DNA of 64,000 nucleotides from Wuchereria bancrofti (GCA_005281725.1 SSBO01000017.1:109114-173113), one strand, 5' to 3'. Positions 1-14,100 are shown, counted from the first letter of the stretch. Notes: generated from the sequence alone by a model not told the origin. Numbers and translations are program-made.

Positions 1-2072
1 AATTGGGAGGGATTTTATGGATGCTAAGGTTACAAAGTAGATTAAAATCACTTAAAACAACAATCTTTGTTCACTACGTTATAGCTTCGCCATTGTGGCG
101 ACACTATCTATCCCAACCATTAACTACTTTTTAACTGCTTCGACCACATTCAGAAAGGTCAAATTTTTAGGAACTTGATTAAGAGAAAGCACATTAGCCA
201 TAGGAAGCATAAGGTCCAATAAAAAGCATAATAGCGTTTGGCAGATTCTGATGGCTTCGCAAAATTAGTGGCATATTTGTCCACAAACATGTCCCATAAC
301 TCTTTTCATTTGTATGCAGTGTATCAAGTCAAAACAGTTTAAGTAAGCAATAAGTCAGAAGTTAATAAATAATTCATAAGGTTAAATCGAAATTTCTAGT
401 CGATATATTGCTGTGAAAATTAAAAGAGATGAATAATACAAACAACTGATTTCAATTAATTATCAATTACGGTATTGTATTTGCATTATTACTGTGATTA
501 AATCGTGAGAATTTACACTAATACTCGAAGCAAACAGAACAATCAGATTTACCGAATTTTATTCTAAATAGTTCGTGTACGAGACATATGTCGTAGTAAA
601 GTGAGAAAAAACGATTTCATTTATTAGATGTCATGGTAAATCATTATGCTCTTTGAAAATTTATTTCTGCATCACTTATTTATTAACTTCTCATAATGTA
701 AACAAGGAAAAAAAGTAAAGATACCAAAGTAAACACAAAAATAATGTTTTACCAACCAAAGGGCTTTTAACATTTCACTAAAACTTAAATGACCTTTTTT
801 TAGGCATAGATTTCTTCTTTAGCCACCGACAAAGAAATCATTGATGGAATTTACATTCACTAAATTATGAAAGTAAATTGAACCAAATTTAATTCTTTTT
901 CAATCATTAAAGCAGCTGAAATGGCAAATATCTTTAAACAGCCAATTTGTTTTCGCTGATTTATTGGGAAAATTACTCCAAAATTGGCTTACCAATTGTT
1001 TGCTCATATGTAAATATCATAACCTTCCACTTTTGGGCTATTTTGGTCAAATAATATTAAAAAGTGCTAGTAAGCATTCTAAACGGATGTAAATGCTTCT
1101 TCGAATATAAATGATTCTTCATCGCTCATAAAGGTCGTTCAACAAATCAAAACTTGGAATTCGAAAAAAAAATCGTATGAATTAAATTAACAAATGCATG
1201 TAGACTATTATCGACCTATTAACTGCCTAAACATAATATCGCAGTTAGAGCATTGTAGAACTAAAGAAATAGTGGAAATACGATAACTTCGTTTGTTGAA
1301 TAATATAAAGAGAATAATAGGTAAAAAATGACAAATTAAAATCAATAAAATTGAAACAAAACTGCAAACAATATAGCTAGTAAACAAAGAAGTAATTAAA
1401 ATAACAGCAAAAGTAAGAAAAGCAGAAGGGAAAGAGGAAAAGCAATCATCCCTGCCTCTACCTAAATATAATATGCATGCCCAAATTCTTGATATGCACC
1501 TCTTCATATAAATTCATTATGCTTTCAAAAGTTATAATTCGAATTTAGTATTCACAGAAAGGTCAGTCAGAGTAGTTCGTGAGGAGCAGAAAAATACATT
1601 AAATAATAACTATTATTTAAAGAATAATACAAATTAGTTTAAATTCTAAGGAAAATCTTTTAATTTAACGATGAGATGACACAACATTGCCATATTATTT
1701 ATGAAAAAGTGCATGTAAAATTGTTTAATATTTTCATAAAATTCATACTGAGTATTTGTAAATGCAATTTAAAGGACAAAAACTTATGTGTGCTTAGATT
1801 CAAAAGATTTTTCATAAAGAATTTGTAAAATTCAAGTGAGGTAGATACAGAGTTATTGAAATACTTTACACTAATATCAGTCTATCTGTCGTCTTCTCTG
1901 TCTAAAGCTACTAAAGAAGATATCAGAACAATAATGTTTTATTGGCCAGATTTATATGCCTTTTAAAAACGATTTCGGAAAATTAAGGATTGATGCTGTG
2001 CGTGCCTAGAATTTTTTTTTTTTTTGAGCTTTAGAACAGAAATTGCAAGAACTGAGCAATGACAAAATTAAA
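1..2072. other. A+T-rich stretch without a supported gene
   Basis: I see no exon with coding character bounded by splice signals. A hydrophobic minus-strand reading frame at 1208-1507 is rich in F, L, I and S, the expected composition of random A+T-rich sequence, and has no recognised motif. The stretch lies 3' of the minus-strand membrane-protein gene that ends at 2073, so its right end probably contains that gene's 3' UTR. Confidence 0.5.
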
Positions 2073-5000
2073 TCACACGTCCGCTTCTTTACTTGGTGGT
2101 AAAGGCACGCTAGAAAGGGTACTATTCAAGGTATCACTGAGTGATGGGACGTCACAAAGTTGCCCCAACGGTAACGGTGTCGCTTTTCGAAACGATGACT
2201 CTGCAAAAAAAAACATCACAAAAAAACAAAAAGTATTAAACCGATATAAATTTTCCTGATAATGATTCACATCACTGTTATTTATATTTCAGTATGCTGA
2301 AAAATGTATTTGTACTTAAGGCTACAGGTGGGGAACTGAACAAATGAGGGTAAAATTTGAAAGCTAAATAATTACAGTCATAATGTACTAAAGAATTAAA
2401 CGAAAAAGAAACATACTAGCTGGTAGAGCGTTTAGCTGTGGAACAGAACGTGGTGCAGCCGTTGGTGCCTGTCTAACTTGATTATGTGACTCATTATTGG
2501 TTGACTGAAGAGTATTTAAATGTTTGAACATAAACTTTAATTAGCTATACAAGGAGATATTACTTTTCGTCTTTGAACTTCTAGAAAAATCAATCTTTGA
2601 TGCATTGGAAGAATTAAATTTTCTAAATAGTTCATAATAACGAAACTCGTTACTTCAAGAATCAAACAAAGCTCACTTGCAACAATAGACGATTAGCACT
2701 ACCTTCAGATCTTAGTGTTGACCTATAATTATGCCCAGAAGTTGTATTGTTGTATGAATGTACACTTCCTTTCACTCGCCTCCCCATTCTGCAACAACTT
2801 AATTAGCAGCAAATTCATTATTTGAAACTTCGATTGTCTTTGACGTATTTGAATCCTAAATTTTCCAATAAAATTTTCCAATTGAATTCGATTATTCAAG
2901 AACAGAAGGGAAAATTAGTTAAATGTTTCTAAAGATACAAAATCCGATCAAAATCTCGTTCCTCTAGAGACTGAGTTAGTTCTGTTGAAAAGAAGTTGAA
3001 AAGAACAAAAGACGCACAGGACAGAATAGATGAAGGTGATAATAAAAAGAATGAGCAGAGTACCAACAAGAACACCGAGGACTACTGTTGCAACCTTAAA
3101 ACTGGACGATACCACATCCTGAAATTGAAAATTTTGAAATTCTGAGTGATAAAAATAAGTTACTTTTTAAAAAATCCAAATTAAAAATTTATATGATTTC
3201 AAAAAATTCAAATTAAAAATTTATATGAAAAATTTATATGGATAAAAAATCAAAGATGGAATCCAAAACAAAAAAGAAAGGATATTTACTGACTGTAGCA
3301 GAAAGTGTAAGAATGCCTTCATTTGAATTTTGACAATATGATTCTTGAACGATTCCCCATGAACATGGCAAGCAATTTTGGACCTAAATTAACTACCACT
3401 ATGAATTATTTAAGTTAAGCTTTACGCGACTGTTACACCATCATACTGGGGACAAAATTGTAAAATAAACAGATAACCAATGTCAAAAAAGCAAATTTAT
3501 GAGCAAGTGAGGAAATATGAAGACAACCAATATTAAAGTTAGCTTACCTGTCCATTTTTCATGTAAGTACATGTGTAAGAAAAATTTGTTATATTAGACT
3601 GACATACTGCTATTGTTGTATTTGTCACTGCTTCATTGCAAATCAAATCGCAATTTCTTCCGATTAAACCACCTTTACACTGCATTGAATATGCAACTGT
3701 TAACCTGGAAATGAATTAATTTGAAAAAATTTGAACAATATAATACATGGATTATTCATGCATATCTTACTGGATTAACTGCCAAACTTACTGTGTTTGG
3801 AGAATAGTACCATTGAGATTTCGTGACTGCATTGATAAATGATTTTCAATAGACGGTATCACGGAATTCAACGGTAAAATAAAAGTATCAACGTGGACAA
3901 CAGTTTGAATCTGTGTCAGCTCACCTGTATGAGCATTGATAACAGCGCCCATATGATGAACAAATACATCAATCGCTGACTGAAAGTTTTGACACTTATT
4001 TCCGTTGTGGAAAATCCCTCTTATAACATTAGGAAGGCGGACAAGTGATTTGCTGACCAATTATATCCATCTAATTACCATATCATATTTAAAAGTAAGA
4101 ACTTGTTCTTAACTTTGAAGGTAAATACATGTTGTAACGATAATAGTTTCAAGAATTAATGATAACATAAACTCTCATGAAATCTATAACCGGTTTTGAA
4201 GTAAGATAAAATGTATGAGGCTGTTGCCAAGCTTGTTTTTGCTGCGGTGACATACTGTCGATATCGATGTTTCCAGAAGGCGTTAACGGCATAAATTCAG
4301 TTGAGAAGTACTTCAATGATTCACTAAAATTTTGTTTATCTTTATTTGAATATCAGTTCTTCCAAACAGTACGATAACGCAAAAGAGCTGAGAGAGATTT
4401 GCACTAAATTTCTAACTCTAAAGCTTATTCTGGCTTCAGTATTAACCAAAGACGTAAATAAATAACTGTACAAAATGTACTCTGGTGATAATAGAATAAC
4501 TGTAAATGACATATAACACCGCGGAACAGAGGTGCCAAGATAACTGCAAGAGAATTCACTTGGACAAACACAAGTTTGTCCTTTTGGGAGCTGAAGGCCT
4601 TGGTTAACGTAATTTATGAGTTGTATTTGTACCATTACATTTGCTATTTCAGAAATATTTGCTGATTCGGAATTGTAGTCCTGAAGTGCGCCTTTGAAAA
4701 TAAAATAATTGCACATTACTGATGCCATAGTACGAAAAGAGAAAAAAAGAAAAAAGATCAATTTAATTCTTGTAAACTCTTAGCAAATCTTGCTAGATGA
4801 TCCTTTGAACTTCATGGAATGTTACTTTTATTGTTCTGGTCAAAAATATACGTTTGATAAGTGCAAATTGACATGAAACAAAGTAGAAGTGAACTAGAAG
4901 GGGAGTAAGTGACATAAGTATGGAATAACTTACAATATGGCTTATCGGCTGAAACATTTGAACATTTTGATATATAGTTTCGAAATTATTTTGATCGTTG

Positions 5001-6435
5001 TAATCATGGTTGCTAGGATAAGAGATCTGAAATAAAATTACCAAAATCATGTATGCTTAAAACAAAGCATTCTGATGGAAGACAAAAGCACTTTCTGAGT
5101 TTTTTTCCTTTTCTTTTGATGAAACTTTAATATTAGCAGTCATGAAGTCATTCTTTAAATTTATTCCGGATTATCCGTTGAAACAAAAAGAAAATATTTG
5201 GATGATAATCTGATGAATTAACCATGCTATTGTTGGGATGTAAAATGATACTTAGAAAATGACAGAGAAATGATAGTTAGAGACTCGCTTAATTTTATTA
5301 TTCTTTCATAAACGATAATTAACAGCTTCAGTAAAACTGAAATTAAATTCTCGTTAGAAAATTTCAACATTTAATGCTTATCATTGAAATGTCATTAGAT
5401 GAAATAAAACAGAGTTTCATCCATTAAATGTTAGCACGAGATCTTTCCTAAAAGTTTTTCTTCTCGATAATTGTTATTCGAGCAGAAAAATTGATGGGAA
5501 AATATATTAAATTCGTTTTATCAGTGAAATTAACAGAAGTTTCCCGGGCAAAATCAAATAAAACTAAAGAACATTTTTTTTTAAAGAATTGCTTGGAGAA
5601 ACTTGCTAAAATAAGATGCATTGAGTTTGAAAAGTGAAAAAAAGAAGTCAAATATCAGCCATTTCTTCAAAGTTCCACTAGTTGCAAAAAATCTCATTCG
5701 AGCATATATTCTTTCTTCTTTTTAGATCTGCTTGATTAAGAATTAAAATAAAAGTTCGAATTTTATAAAGAAATGATTACTCAAATTAATGAGTAACAAA
5801 AAAACTAACAAAACTGATAGAGTTTGCTTGTGATCCAAACATTCTACGATTTGAACCAAAATTATTATTTCCATTTATGTTGTTATCGTTACGAATAATA
5901 TCAAGTTGACTTATATTCGACGCAGTAATCTGTTGAAAGTAAACTAGTAAAGTTGATGTGCACACTATACCGACTCTTCGCATCTTTCAAGACTATTTAG
6001 ATTTTTATTGGTCGATATTTGAATTATTGCAATATCTTCTACCTTTGATTTGTTCGATTATTCAGTTTTCTCTGCAAAATTAAGTTGCTCCTCAAATCAC
6101 GTCGTAACTGAAATGCCATCAATAGCGATCAATAAGATTCAAGAAATTATTATTCATCAAAAGAGCTAAACAATTGATAAATTTCTTACTAGACTAAGCT
6201 GATAAATGAACATCTATAAGTTCAGTGTTTAAAAAAACGAGCAACACACTTCTGCTTCTAAGTGTGCAAAATAATAGACGAGATATTTAACGAAGTCTTA
6301 TAAATGTATTCTGAGGTTATTATACTATAATTTATGCAGAAGTAGTAACTCATATCAGAACTTAATTTTAAAAAAATAGCTTACGGCTGAATCTAGGATG
6401 ATAAAAAAAATCACAAGAATATTTGTGCTATTCAT
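2073..6435 (-). CDS. Type I membrane protein with Cys-rich juxtamembrane module, unrecognised family
   Basis: Eleven exons join in phase (minus strand): 6385-6435, 5810-5929, 4934-5026, 4373-4680, 4191-4323, 3792-3979, 3548-3704, 3018-3118, 2677-2788, 2417-2504, 2073-2200. They give about 492 residues. The donor of the fourth exon is the weakest choice: its GTACTG is poor and would leave a 49-bp intron. Seen: an N-terminal signal peptide (MNSTNILVIFFIILDSA), several N-glycosylation sequons, and a Cys-rich segment around residues 305-345 containing CKGGLIGRNCDLIC, which resembles EGF- or DSL-type spacing. One transmembrane helix lies at about 359-383, followed by a basic MGRR stop-transfer and a Ser/Thr/Asn-rich cytoplasmic tail of about 105 residues. 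The start is the ATG of the signal-peptide exon, 14 nt after an acceptor-like ACTCAG. I infer a cell-surface receptor or adhesion protein but do not recognise the family. Confidence 0.7.
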
Positions 6436-6440
6436 GACAT
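6432..6440 (-). promoter_or_regulatory. Two-codon upstream ORF overlapping the start of the type I membrane protein gene
   Basis: Reading the minus strand, ATG TCA TGA lies directly upstream of the predicted start. Its stop codon overlaps the main ATG in the four-base arrangement ATGA. An acceptor-like sequence (TTTACTCAG) sits a few bases upstream, so if the transcript is trans-spliced there, this is the first AUG after the leader. Such an overlap could allow termination-reinitiation or act as a translational damper; that role is inference. Confidence 0.4.
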
Positions 6441-8421
6441 CTCTAAATATCTGAGTAAAAATGTAAAGAATGGAAATTTTATACTAATATCAGAATAACG
6501 ATCAAATTCTTATCAGTGATACGGCCGAATAATGTGTTGTCACAAGGAGGAAGAAGAATGAAGAATGCTTACAATAGTTATAAGAAACGAAACCTGAAAT
6601 GTTGCAGTGGTACCAAATTGTGGATCATAAAATAGAATCATCAACTGGAAGCAAATGCTTCTGCAATTTTCAACAAAGTGAAAAGCTAATGGTTTCTCAC
6701 CCACGTTTTTCCTTCTTTTCCAATGAGACAAGCAAACCCTTTCTGATACGAACGGTTTTGTATGTTTAGTGATTCATTGCATCACTCTATGAACATTTCT
6801 ATCTGCTATTGCTGCTGCTTCAGCGGTCTTGCCTTCGACAGCTTTGAAGGTAACATGCAATGCTTATTGATTACGTCATTTCTCCTATGCGCAGTTTCCC
6901 AAAAAACTAAAAAATTTGTTCCCATTTCGGTGAGAAAAGAGATTTCGATCATGTCATCCAAAAACAATCATTTTTATAACAATTTGAAAAAAAAGTAGTT
7001 AATTGATTAAAAAACCTTCAATTTCACAGTTTGCATAGAAAATAGATCCAACTAGATGAGAAATGATTTTTCATAATAACATCATGACATAAATAATTAA
7101 AGACATTGTATTGATGGGAGAACTTTTTTTATATTTTAGAAATCGATAAATGTAAATTTTGGTTGAATGCTTCTCTGTTACTAATATTATGCCGTCCAAA
7201 ATCCAACAACTCTATGTTTTCTTTATTTTCAATTATTTTTTTGGTATTTTCAGTAACACTTCATCGATTACAAATTCAATTTCTGAATGCTGAATTTAGA
7301 AATTACCAAAAATTTCCACTTCCGTGATGTCGAAAGTTCGAACCTAAAAGTAACTTAGTTAATGATAACCAATAACCCGAAGTTTGGTAGCAGTAACATC
7401 ATGAAATGCAAAGGTACTAAGAAGGAGTACTTGTTATCACTCATAATTTAAGCCATGACGAAGAGGCATGCGTCTATTTGTCTTTTCATTTTGCAACTTT
7501 CCGCGCACTATGTGCATTTTGCCTGCTCTGAAACACAGCATTATATCACTGCATAATGAAATGATTACGGAAATTTAAACGATTACGCATCATTTGTTAA
7601 TCTCCCTCTCTCTTTAATTTTATTTATTTCACTCATAAATTTGGCAGAAACTTTATCAAATTTTGCTATTAGAGGCGATTATTTCAAATTATAAAACTGA
7701 TGCTGCAAATTCCAACTCAGCCAAACGTTATCCACTGTAAGCCATTTTCCATTTGGCAATTGCTTACAGAAACTTAACTGTTATAAAAGAAATGAAAAAA
7801 ATGATGCCAATCATCCAATCACTTTTTTATTCTCCTTTGATTATTGTAAATCCAGAAAATACTTTTAAACAACATTTAGGATTTCTTAAATTAAACCCTG
7901 TTTAGTTTCAGTACTATTTGCTTGAATGCAACATATGAGGATGCATGCACTTCAATGTTCCGTTATTTAATTGTGTATTTACTTGAGAAGCACTTCATAT
8001 AATTGCGTCAAATCAGATCAGATAGATACTTTGACAATTTTAGTGTAATGAACTCTTTTATTCACTACATCATTGCAAAACATGAGGATACCGTGAGGCA
8101 TATAATCAAAATGAATTAAATTCCACAAATTTTAATTCTACATATCACACGTATTGATGTTTACATGAAATTATATTTCAGGAAAACAGGTAGAGCTAAG
8201 AAAAAAGCAAATTATGCAATGCATCATAATTTTGTACAGTTAAATTTCAACAAATCTTTTAGATGCAAGCACAAATTTAAAAATTACTATATTATGTAGG
8301 AGACAACAAAATTTAAAGTGAAACCTGGATAATATACTAAAATTGACAAATAAGAAGTTGTAGGTGGACATACACAAAAGTGACTATTTTCCTTACCAGT
8401 AAGTAATTTTATCATCCAGAT
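6436..8421. other. Intergenic stretch with one isolated exon-like segment
   Basis: The stretch lies between two minus-strand genes. At 6552-6656 on the minus strand, a TTGCAG acceptor opens a frame of about 34 codons ending at an ATT|GTAAGC donor. I could not connect it in phase to either neighbour, so it may be chance or a 5' exon. The rest shows no supported gene. Confidence 0.35.
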
Positions 8422-9144
8422 TTACTTCTGTGATTTAATATCAACTATAGTTACTTTAACATCAGTTATAGCAATCATCGTAGTCGTGCAATGTTCCAGT
8501 TCTTTATCAAATTTACTGATCATTATCAGCATATATACAACAGCTAGGAGACCTGATGTGTACAGTGAAGCCATAAGCACAGCTACTAATCTGAAATAAG
8601 AGTGTCTGAAACAGAATTTATGCTGTAGAAACTGCAACTTTTGAAAACGTAATCTCATTAATTTTAATGGATGTCTTAATTAAATTGAAATTTCCAACAT
8701 GGGTTTTTGAAATTATGGAAATAATCGAAATAGTATATATGCTTAATCTTTCCACAATTTTATTTTGAAACTAAACATTTATCAACCAAGTGTACTGGGA
8801 GCATTTAATTTTCACTGATAAGCATATCAGGAATAGCATGCATATATTGTCTGAAGACCTATAGCATCATCCTGAAATTGCTCTATTTAATTTATTCATT
8901 TTTAAGAGTCGAATATTTATTAGAATTTGAAAAGAGCAAAAATGGTAGCTAACTGCTTACCCTGTCATCATGCAAAACAAAATAACATGATGTTGTGCGT
9001 AAATGAGATAAATGAGCGAATAAGCTAACAGTAGGCTTATAACCACACTGAGTTGAAATTTTGTTAAGGGACAAAAGTTCCAGGATTGTTGAGGCTTCGA
9101 GTCCGTCACCGTTGAACCGTCGTGCATATGGCATACGAATACGT

Positions 9145-9187
<43 letters not shown>

Positions 9188-9505
9188 TTATATATGTATG
9201 TATATTTTTCTCAGCAATTTTATTAAACAATTTTCTTCTGAAATCAAATAAGCCATCAAAATACAATACAGCTATGGTAATTTTAAGAATTAAAGAATAG
9301 AAAAAGAATTCGTCGTCCTTAATTACATAGTTTTGATTAACGGAATTGATGAGATGAGACGCCCGAAGAAACATCTCTTATAACATTGTCCACATTCATC
9401 GTCAGCACATTTCGATTTCGAAATCAAGAAAAACAAGTTTATAGACAGACAATTTAAAGGATTGTTATAACTGATAAATGGATGATGTTCATTATGGATT
9501 AACAT
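8422..9505 (-). CDS. Small membrane protein with CxxC cluster and two hydrophobic segments
   Basis: Three exons join in phase: 9342-9505, 8961-9047 and 8422-8590 (minus strand), giving 139 residues. The first exon ends with a Cys-rich cytosolic-looking segment (CADDECGQCYKRC, residues about 34-46). The second encodes a first membrane segment (VVISLLLAYSLIYLIYA). The third encodes a second (LVAVLMASLYTSGLLAVVYM) and a short tail rich in Thr and Ile that ends in a stop. Donors GTTAAT and GTAAGC and acceptors CTCAG and TTTCAG support the joins. The first intron carries a (TA)n microsatellite. The general look recalls small nematode LAPTM-like four-pass proteins, so a further downstream exon is possible because the last codons read GAA|GTAAAT, a usable donor. 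No family is claimed. Confidence 0.52.
9148..9206. repeat. (TA)n microsatellite
   Basis: An uninterrupted run of TA dinucleotides continues into a degenerate TATATTTATATATGTATG tail. It lies inside the first intron of the small membrane-protein gene. Confidence 0.95.
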
Positions 9506-9869
9506 TTTCTTCTATTCACTAACAATAGAAAAGTTACTCAAACTCTTTCAATTCTAAGTACATTTTCAAAACTTACGATTCGAATCAGTTCATTTTTTTA
9601 AGTTCTATATCCTGTTGTATCCTTAACCATAAAAAGCCATGTCGTATATTCCACTTTCTTGAACTATAAGCTTACTACCGTTGTTCCTTCCTAAATTTGA
9701 ATGAAAATTGGATGAAATTTAATAAAATTTTCTATGCTCCACGTTATTCATGGGAATTCGAAATTTTTAACCCGTTGTTGCATTATTCAGTGATGCATTA
9801 AAATATGCTAAACATCAACATAAGTAAATGAGCAAATAAACTGATTCATAAGCGCAAATATAAATAATT

Positions 9870-9893
9870 CATATATATATATAATATATATAA
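9870..9893. repeat. Short (AT)n tract
   Basis: Alternating A/T with a single phase shift (ATATATATATATAATATATA). Simple-sequence repeat in the intergenic desert. Confidence 0.9.
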
Positions 9894-11132
9894 TTAATGT
9901 GCATATATTCTTTAAATGATTCAATAACTGACGTACTATTTATATATACTATTATTTAAATCATTAAATAATATTATATATAAACATGTAATACGAAATA
10001 AATAAATGGACAAATATCTATTGATCATTTGACTTGTTCTCTTTGACAGTTTTACAGATGGTAAGTTTTATTCTTGATGAAATAGCGATGACCTATCTGC
10101 AAAACTTACGATACTTACAGGTGGCATCTATTAGAATTTTATTCTTAATTAACTGATTAAAATTTATTTTAGTCACTTTATTAGCTTTTGTACGGGTAGG
10201 TTTTTTTTTTCGGAAGCACTTTTGATTCTATTATGTGCCATCGAAACGAAATGTTCATTTAATAGGAGGAAGTAAATATACTTCATAGCTATCTTTTTCA
10301 CATGTAAAGTGTTTTGATTGGTGCTACACAATGCTTGTGAGTCAAATTTTATATTGATAATAAAAAAAAATGTAAAAAAGCGCTATTTGCAGCAATGCAA
10401 AACAGAGGAGTGCACCCGTTCTTAGTTAATGATTTATTGGTACTGATGAAATTTCAACATCACGAGTGAATAATAAATATATCACGGTTAAAACTATGAA
10501 TTTAAACTATTCTAATGCTCTATTCAGTCTGAATAATTCGGTATTCAATATTAGGGATCGGAAAATATGAAACGACAAAATGAATAATGTGAAGTGGTGT
10601 GCTATCTTCCGCTGTGAGTGAAAAGAAGAGATAATTCGATACATGGCTGAGAATTTTCCGAAGTTTTTGTTAAGTCGGAACAAATACTGCAATATATTTG
10701 ATTATGGGAAAATTAATAAGCAAATGATCCAATATGAAGACGCTTGATGTCATGCCGTTGTCGCCCAATGGCCATGAAAATCCTACTATATCACATTGTA
10801 AAAGTGGTAAATTGTAGAAATGATGGAAACAAAAAATATTTGAATCTGCTATATAAATCATTAAATGAGGCCAATATGCTGACCAATTGTACAGCTCCAC
10901 TCAAATGGATTGTGAAGCGGAGAAAAAATTCAAAAGTGCAGCACTCAAAACAATGATAAAATTTAACGATTAAACGATTCACCATACTGTACAACGAAAC
11001 TAAAATAGGACAACACCTCACCACCACCATTCATTACTTCCTTTCAACAGCGCTTAGGCGCAGTTTTAACTTCCAACACTGCTCATTCATAAACACATAC
11101 CACGAATATTTTACATGCAAACATCACATGCA

Positions 11133-11172
11133 TACACACACACACAGAGAGAGAGAGAGAGACACACACACA
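11133..11172. repeat. Compound (CA)n(GA)n(CA)n microsatellite
   Basis: A CA run switches to GA and then back to CA, about 40 bp in all. It is a symmetrical compound microsatellite in non-coding sequence. Confidence 0.93.
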
Positions 11173-14100
11173 TAAATACATATATGAGTATACTCAGCAA
11201 TATAGTTTTGAGATGACCGGTTTAAATCTCATCCCAATTTTAAATTTCTAACAGTTTTACTTCTTTATTACTAGAACATCATAATTTTACCCAGTCAGTG
11301 TTATCGGCGAATTTATTTTATTTATTTACTTTTTTTTGAGTTTCCTTTAATTCATTCCTATTACTGGTAAAAAAATTACTAATCAAATTTACTTCATTAA
11401 AATTTCATTCAAATTAAACCTAACATATTTGTGATACAGAAATAACTATTAATAGCTAACAAGAAGCATGTTCTTTTCTATAATCTTAGCGCTATGAATA
11501 ACATGATGAGAGTGATAACAAATTATGATAACGTTATGAGAAAGAAATAATGGAAAATTCGCCATTTTCAATCAGAAACATTTAATACGAGGATAAATGT
11601 TTAAAAGCATTTTGCATCAAGTCGTTTAATGCAAGTGAATTAGCTAACTGATTTTGATACAAATCAATCTGGTTCTTAAAGAAATCGATAATTTTTTCTA
11701 GAAGTTAGAGTAATTTCTCATTCTCTAGGTCGTATTAATTTTACATTGCAATATAATAGTTTAAGCAAATAAATCTAAATTTCAAGACTTATTATTTTTT
11801 CCTATCATTCCCCTATTAAGCTGAGAGTAAAACATACTGACAGATGGATTATTTTAAACGTTTGTAAGTGTTAAATAAACTCATAAAAAAATGATGATAC
11901 TTTAATGTCGAAACTACTCGCGATTATCTATCAAATCAAAAAATGCTGTTCCATGCATACTTGTTTACTTGTTTTGTAATCATAAAAAACGTTTTTTGTT
12001 TTAATTTGAATTTTCCAGACAAAGTGTTTTTCAATTTTTTTTACCAAACTGTTGCAAAAATGTTTGTATATGCATGTCTTTTTGGGATAAGGATCTAAGA
12101 AATCACAAAATATGCAAGAAATGAAGTAGCATTATTCAAAAGAGAAAAAAAAACGGCAACTTCCTAAGTTTTTAGCAGAGGTTACATTTCATGATGATAA
12201 GAAGTGTAATTCAATGACAAAAAATTGATTTTGCTGCAAAACAATCGTTAACTTCAGTCGGATGACTGGAAGAACAGCACCGAAACAAGTTTTTTTTTTC
12301 TTTTTTTCTGATACACTCAAATCTCTTCCTTGAAAACTAAATTTCAAATTTGTCTGAAAGATGTATCTATATAATGATTCGTGCAATATAATTTGTGTTA
12401 CAATATTACAACGCTGAAGAACTTTCTTGTAATAATTGAAAAGGATTTCTTGAATTCCTGGCAACTTACTGCTGATTATTTTGGCGTCTTTTTTCTAAAG
12501 CTGCTTTTTAAATACGCATTCACAGTGCGAAATACTTTGATACAAAATAACCAGTGGGAAATCGTCCAGTATTATCAATTTCTGCTGTTAATTCCTAAAA
12601 ATTTTTAAATATTAAAAATGAAAATTTTCTTATCTCTAACGTCTTTGAATAAGTGAGAAATATCTTTGTAAAAAAACAAAAAAAAGACACAAATTATAAT
12701 TTATTAAATGATGACAATTTGAGGTACCAATCAAAAAAAAAAAAAAATAATGTAAGTGAAAATAAAGAACATTAAAGAGTGAAATTGAAAAATTTATTGA
12801 CAACGATACCTCATTTGACATCAAATATTATAGTAATAAATGAAAATGATTTTTGTCGTTCAGTTTATATGAATCCTATTTATGCATGTCGAGGCTAGCC
12901 TAAAAATAAACGTCCATCAAATTGCACTGAGAGATTGGATTTGAGCTTAGCATCATGAGATATCGTATTGTAACATGCTGAGTCCACAAATGTTTTAGAG
13001 AAAGGATATCAAGTGCAAGAATATCAGTTACATTTACCTCTGGCACAACTTTTACTGACAAAAAAAACAAATGTGTTTGTCATCTGACTAAATAAAATTT
13101 TCGAAGTCGGACAATATAAAACCTGAAATTTTATACAAAGATTTAATACTCCTTCTATAATGTCGGACTGAAAATCAATTTCCTCAAAATAAAAAGTGCA
13201 ATATAATGCAATTCTTATGGGTCAAAATTCGTAACCTATGAAAATTCTCATTCCTGTTCGAGAAAATAAATCTTTCATGCATTATGCGTTAACATTTGCA
13301 AAGATGTTTAACATAAATTGATGAAGTGGGTATTAAACACGATTAAATAGATGAAGCTAAATTAAACTGCATAGAAGAAAATTATTATTTAATATACTTT
13401 GTTAATGTGAAATTTGGAAAAGCACGATTATTTCAAACAACTGTTAATTTGCATTGCATTTCATATTCAGTAATAGAAAAACAGTTTTTCTGGGGTTCAA
13501 CAGAATTTTTGAGAAAAATATAGAAATGATAATGATTAGCACTAAACAGTTTAAACGGTCTATAAAAATTCATTTTAGAAATATTTTTCCATTATCAGGC
13601 TAACCAAAGGTGAGCGAATGAATTCTAGAAATTATTCTGAAAGTCCTTTTAAATCATACAATAAAAGATTTGTGTTGGTTGTAACCTTTTTTGCTTACGC
13701 ATTTATTTGGAAATCAAAATTAGATTGCTTAGGGCAAAAAAAAAATCGAAGATTCTAATCAGATTGAAGGAAATGACTTTACTGTTTATAATGAAATATT
13801 GTGCTATTAGTATCAAAATTTTGCACACAGATTATTTGATAACAACTAAAAAGTGCGTGGTTCGAAAATTTCGATTAATTCAAAAGCAAAGAAATTATAA
13901 AATTGCTGAACAGACATCTTAATCAATTTGCTTATTTTTCAAATTGTGTAATTACATTTGGAAATATCAGCTTTCAATCAATTCAGAGTTTACAAGTAAG
14001 GAATTTATAATAAAAGTTAAATCATGCTATGTAGGCTAACGATAAGGTGTACCAATTTATCAGTTGTGTCCGAGATTTGATTCTCCCCTTCTACATCTTG

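Noticed and set aside
1208..1507. Hydrophobic 99-codon minus-strand frame
   Set aside because: Phe/Leu/Ile/Ser richness is what random A+T-rich DNA gives. No motif, splice context or homologue was recognised.
9061..9147. Possible tRNA (GAGGCTTCGAGTCCGTC looks like a T-loop)
   Set aside because: No matching acceptor stem, D-arm or anticodon arm could be folded around it.
8949..9374. 141-codon minus-strand frame through the (TA)n repeat
   Set aside because: It reads through the microsatellite (Tyr-Ile repeats) in an intron. The spliced model in another frame explains the flanks better.
10670..11030. Overlapping frames of 60-80 codons on both strands
   Set aside because: No recognised motif, and the length is within chance for the region.
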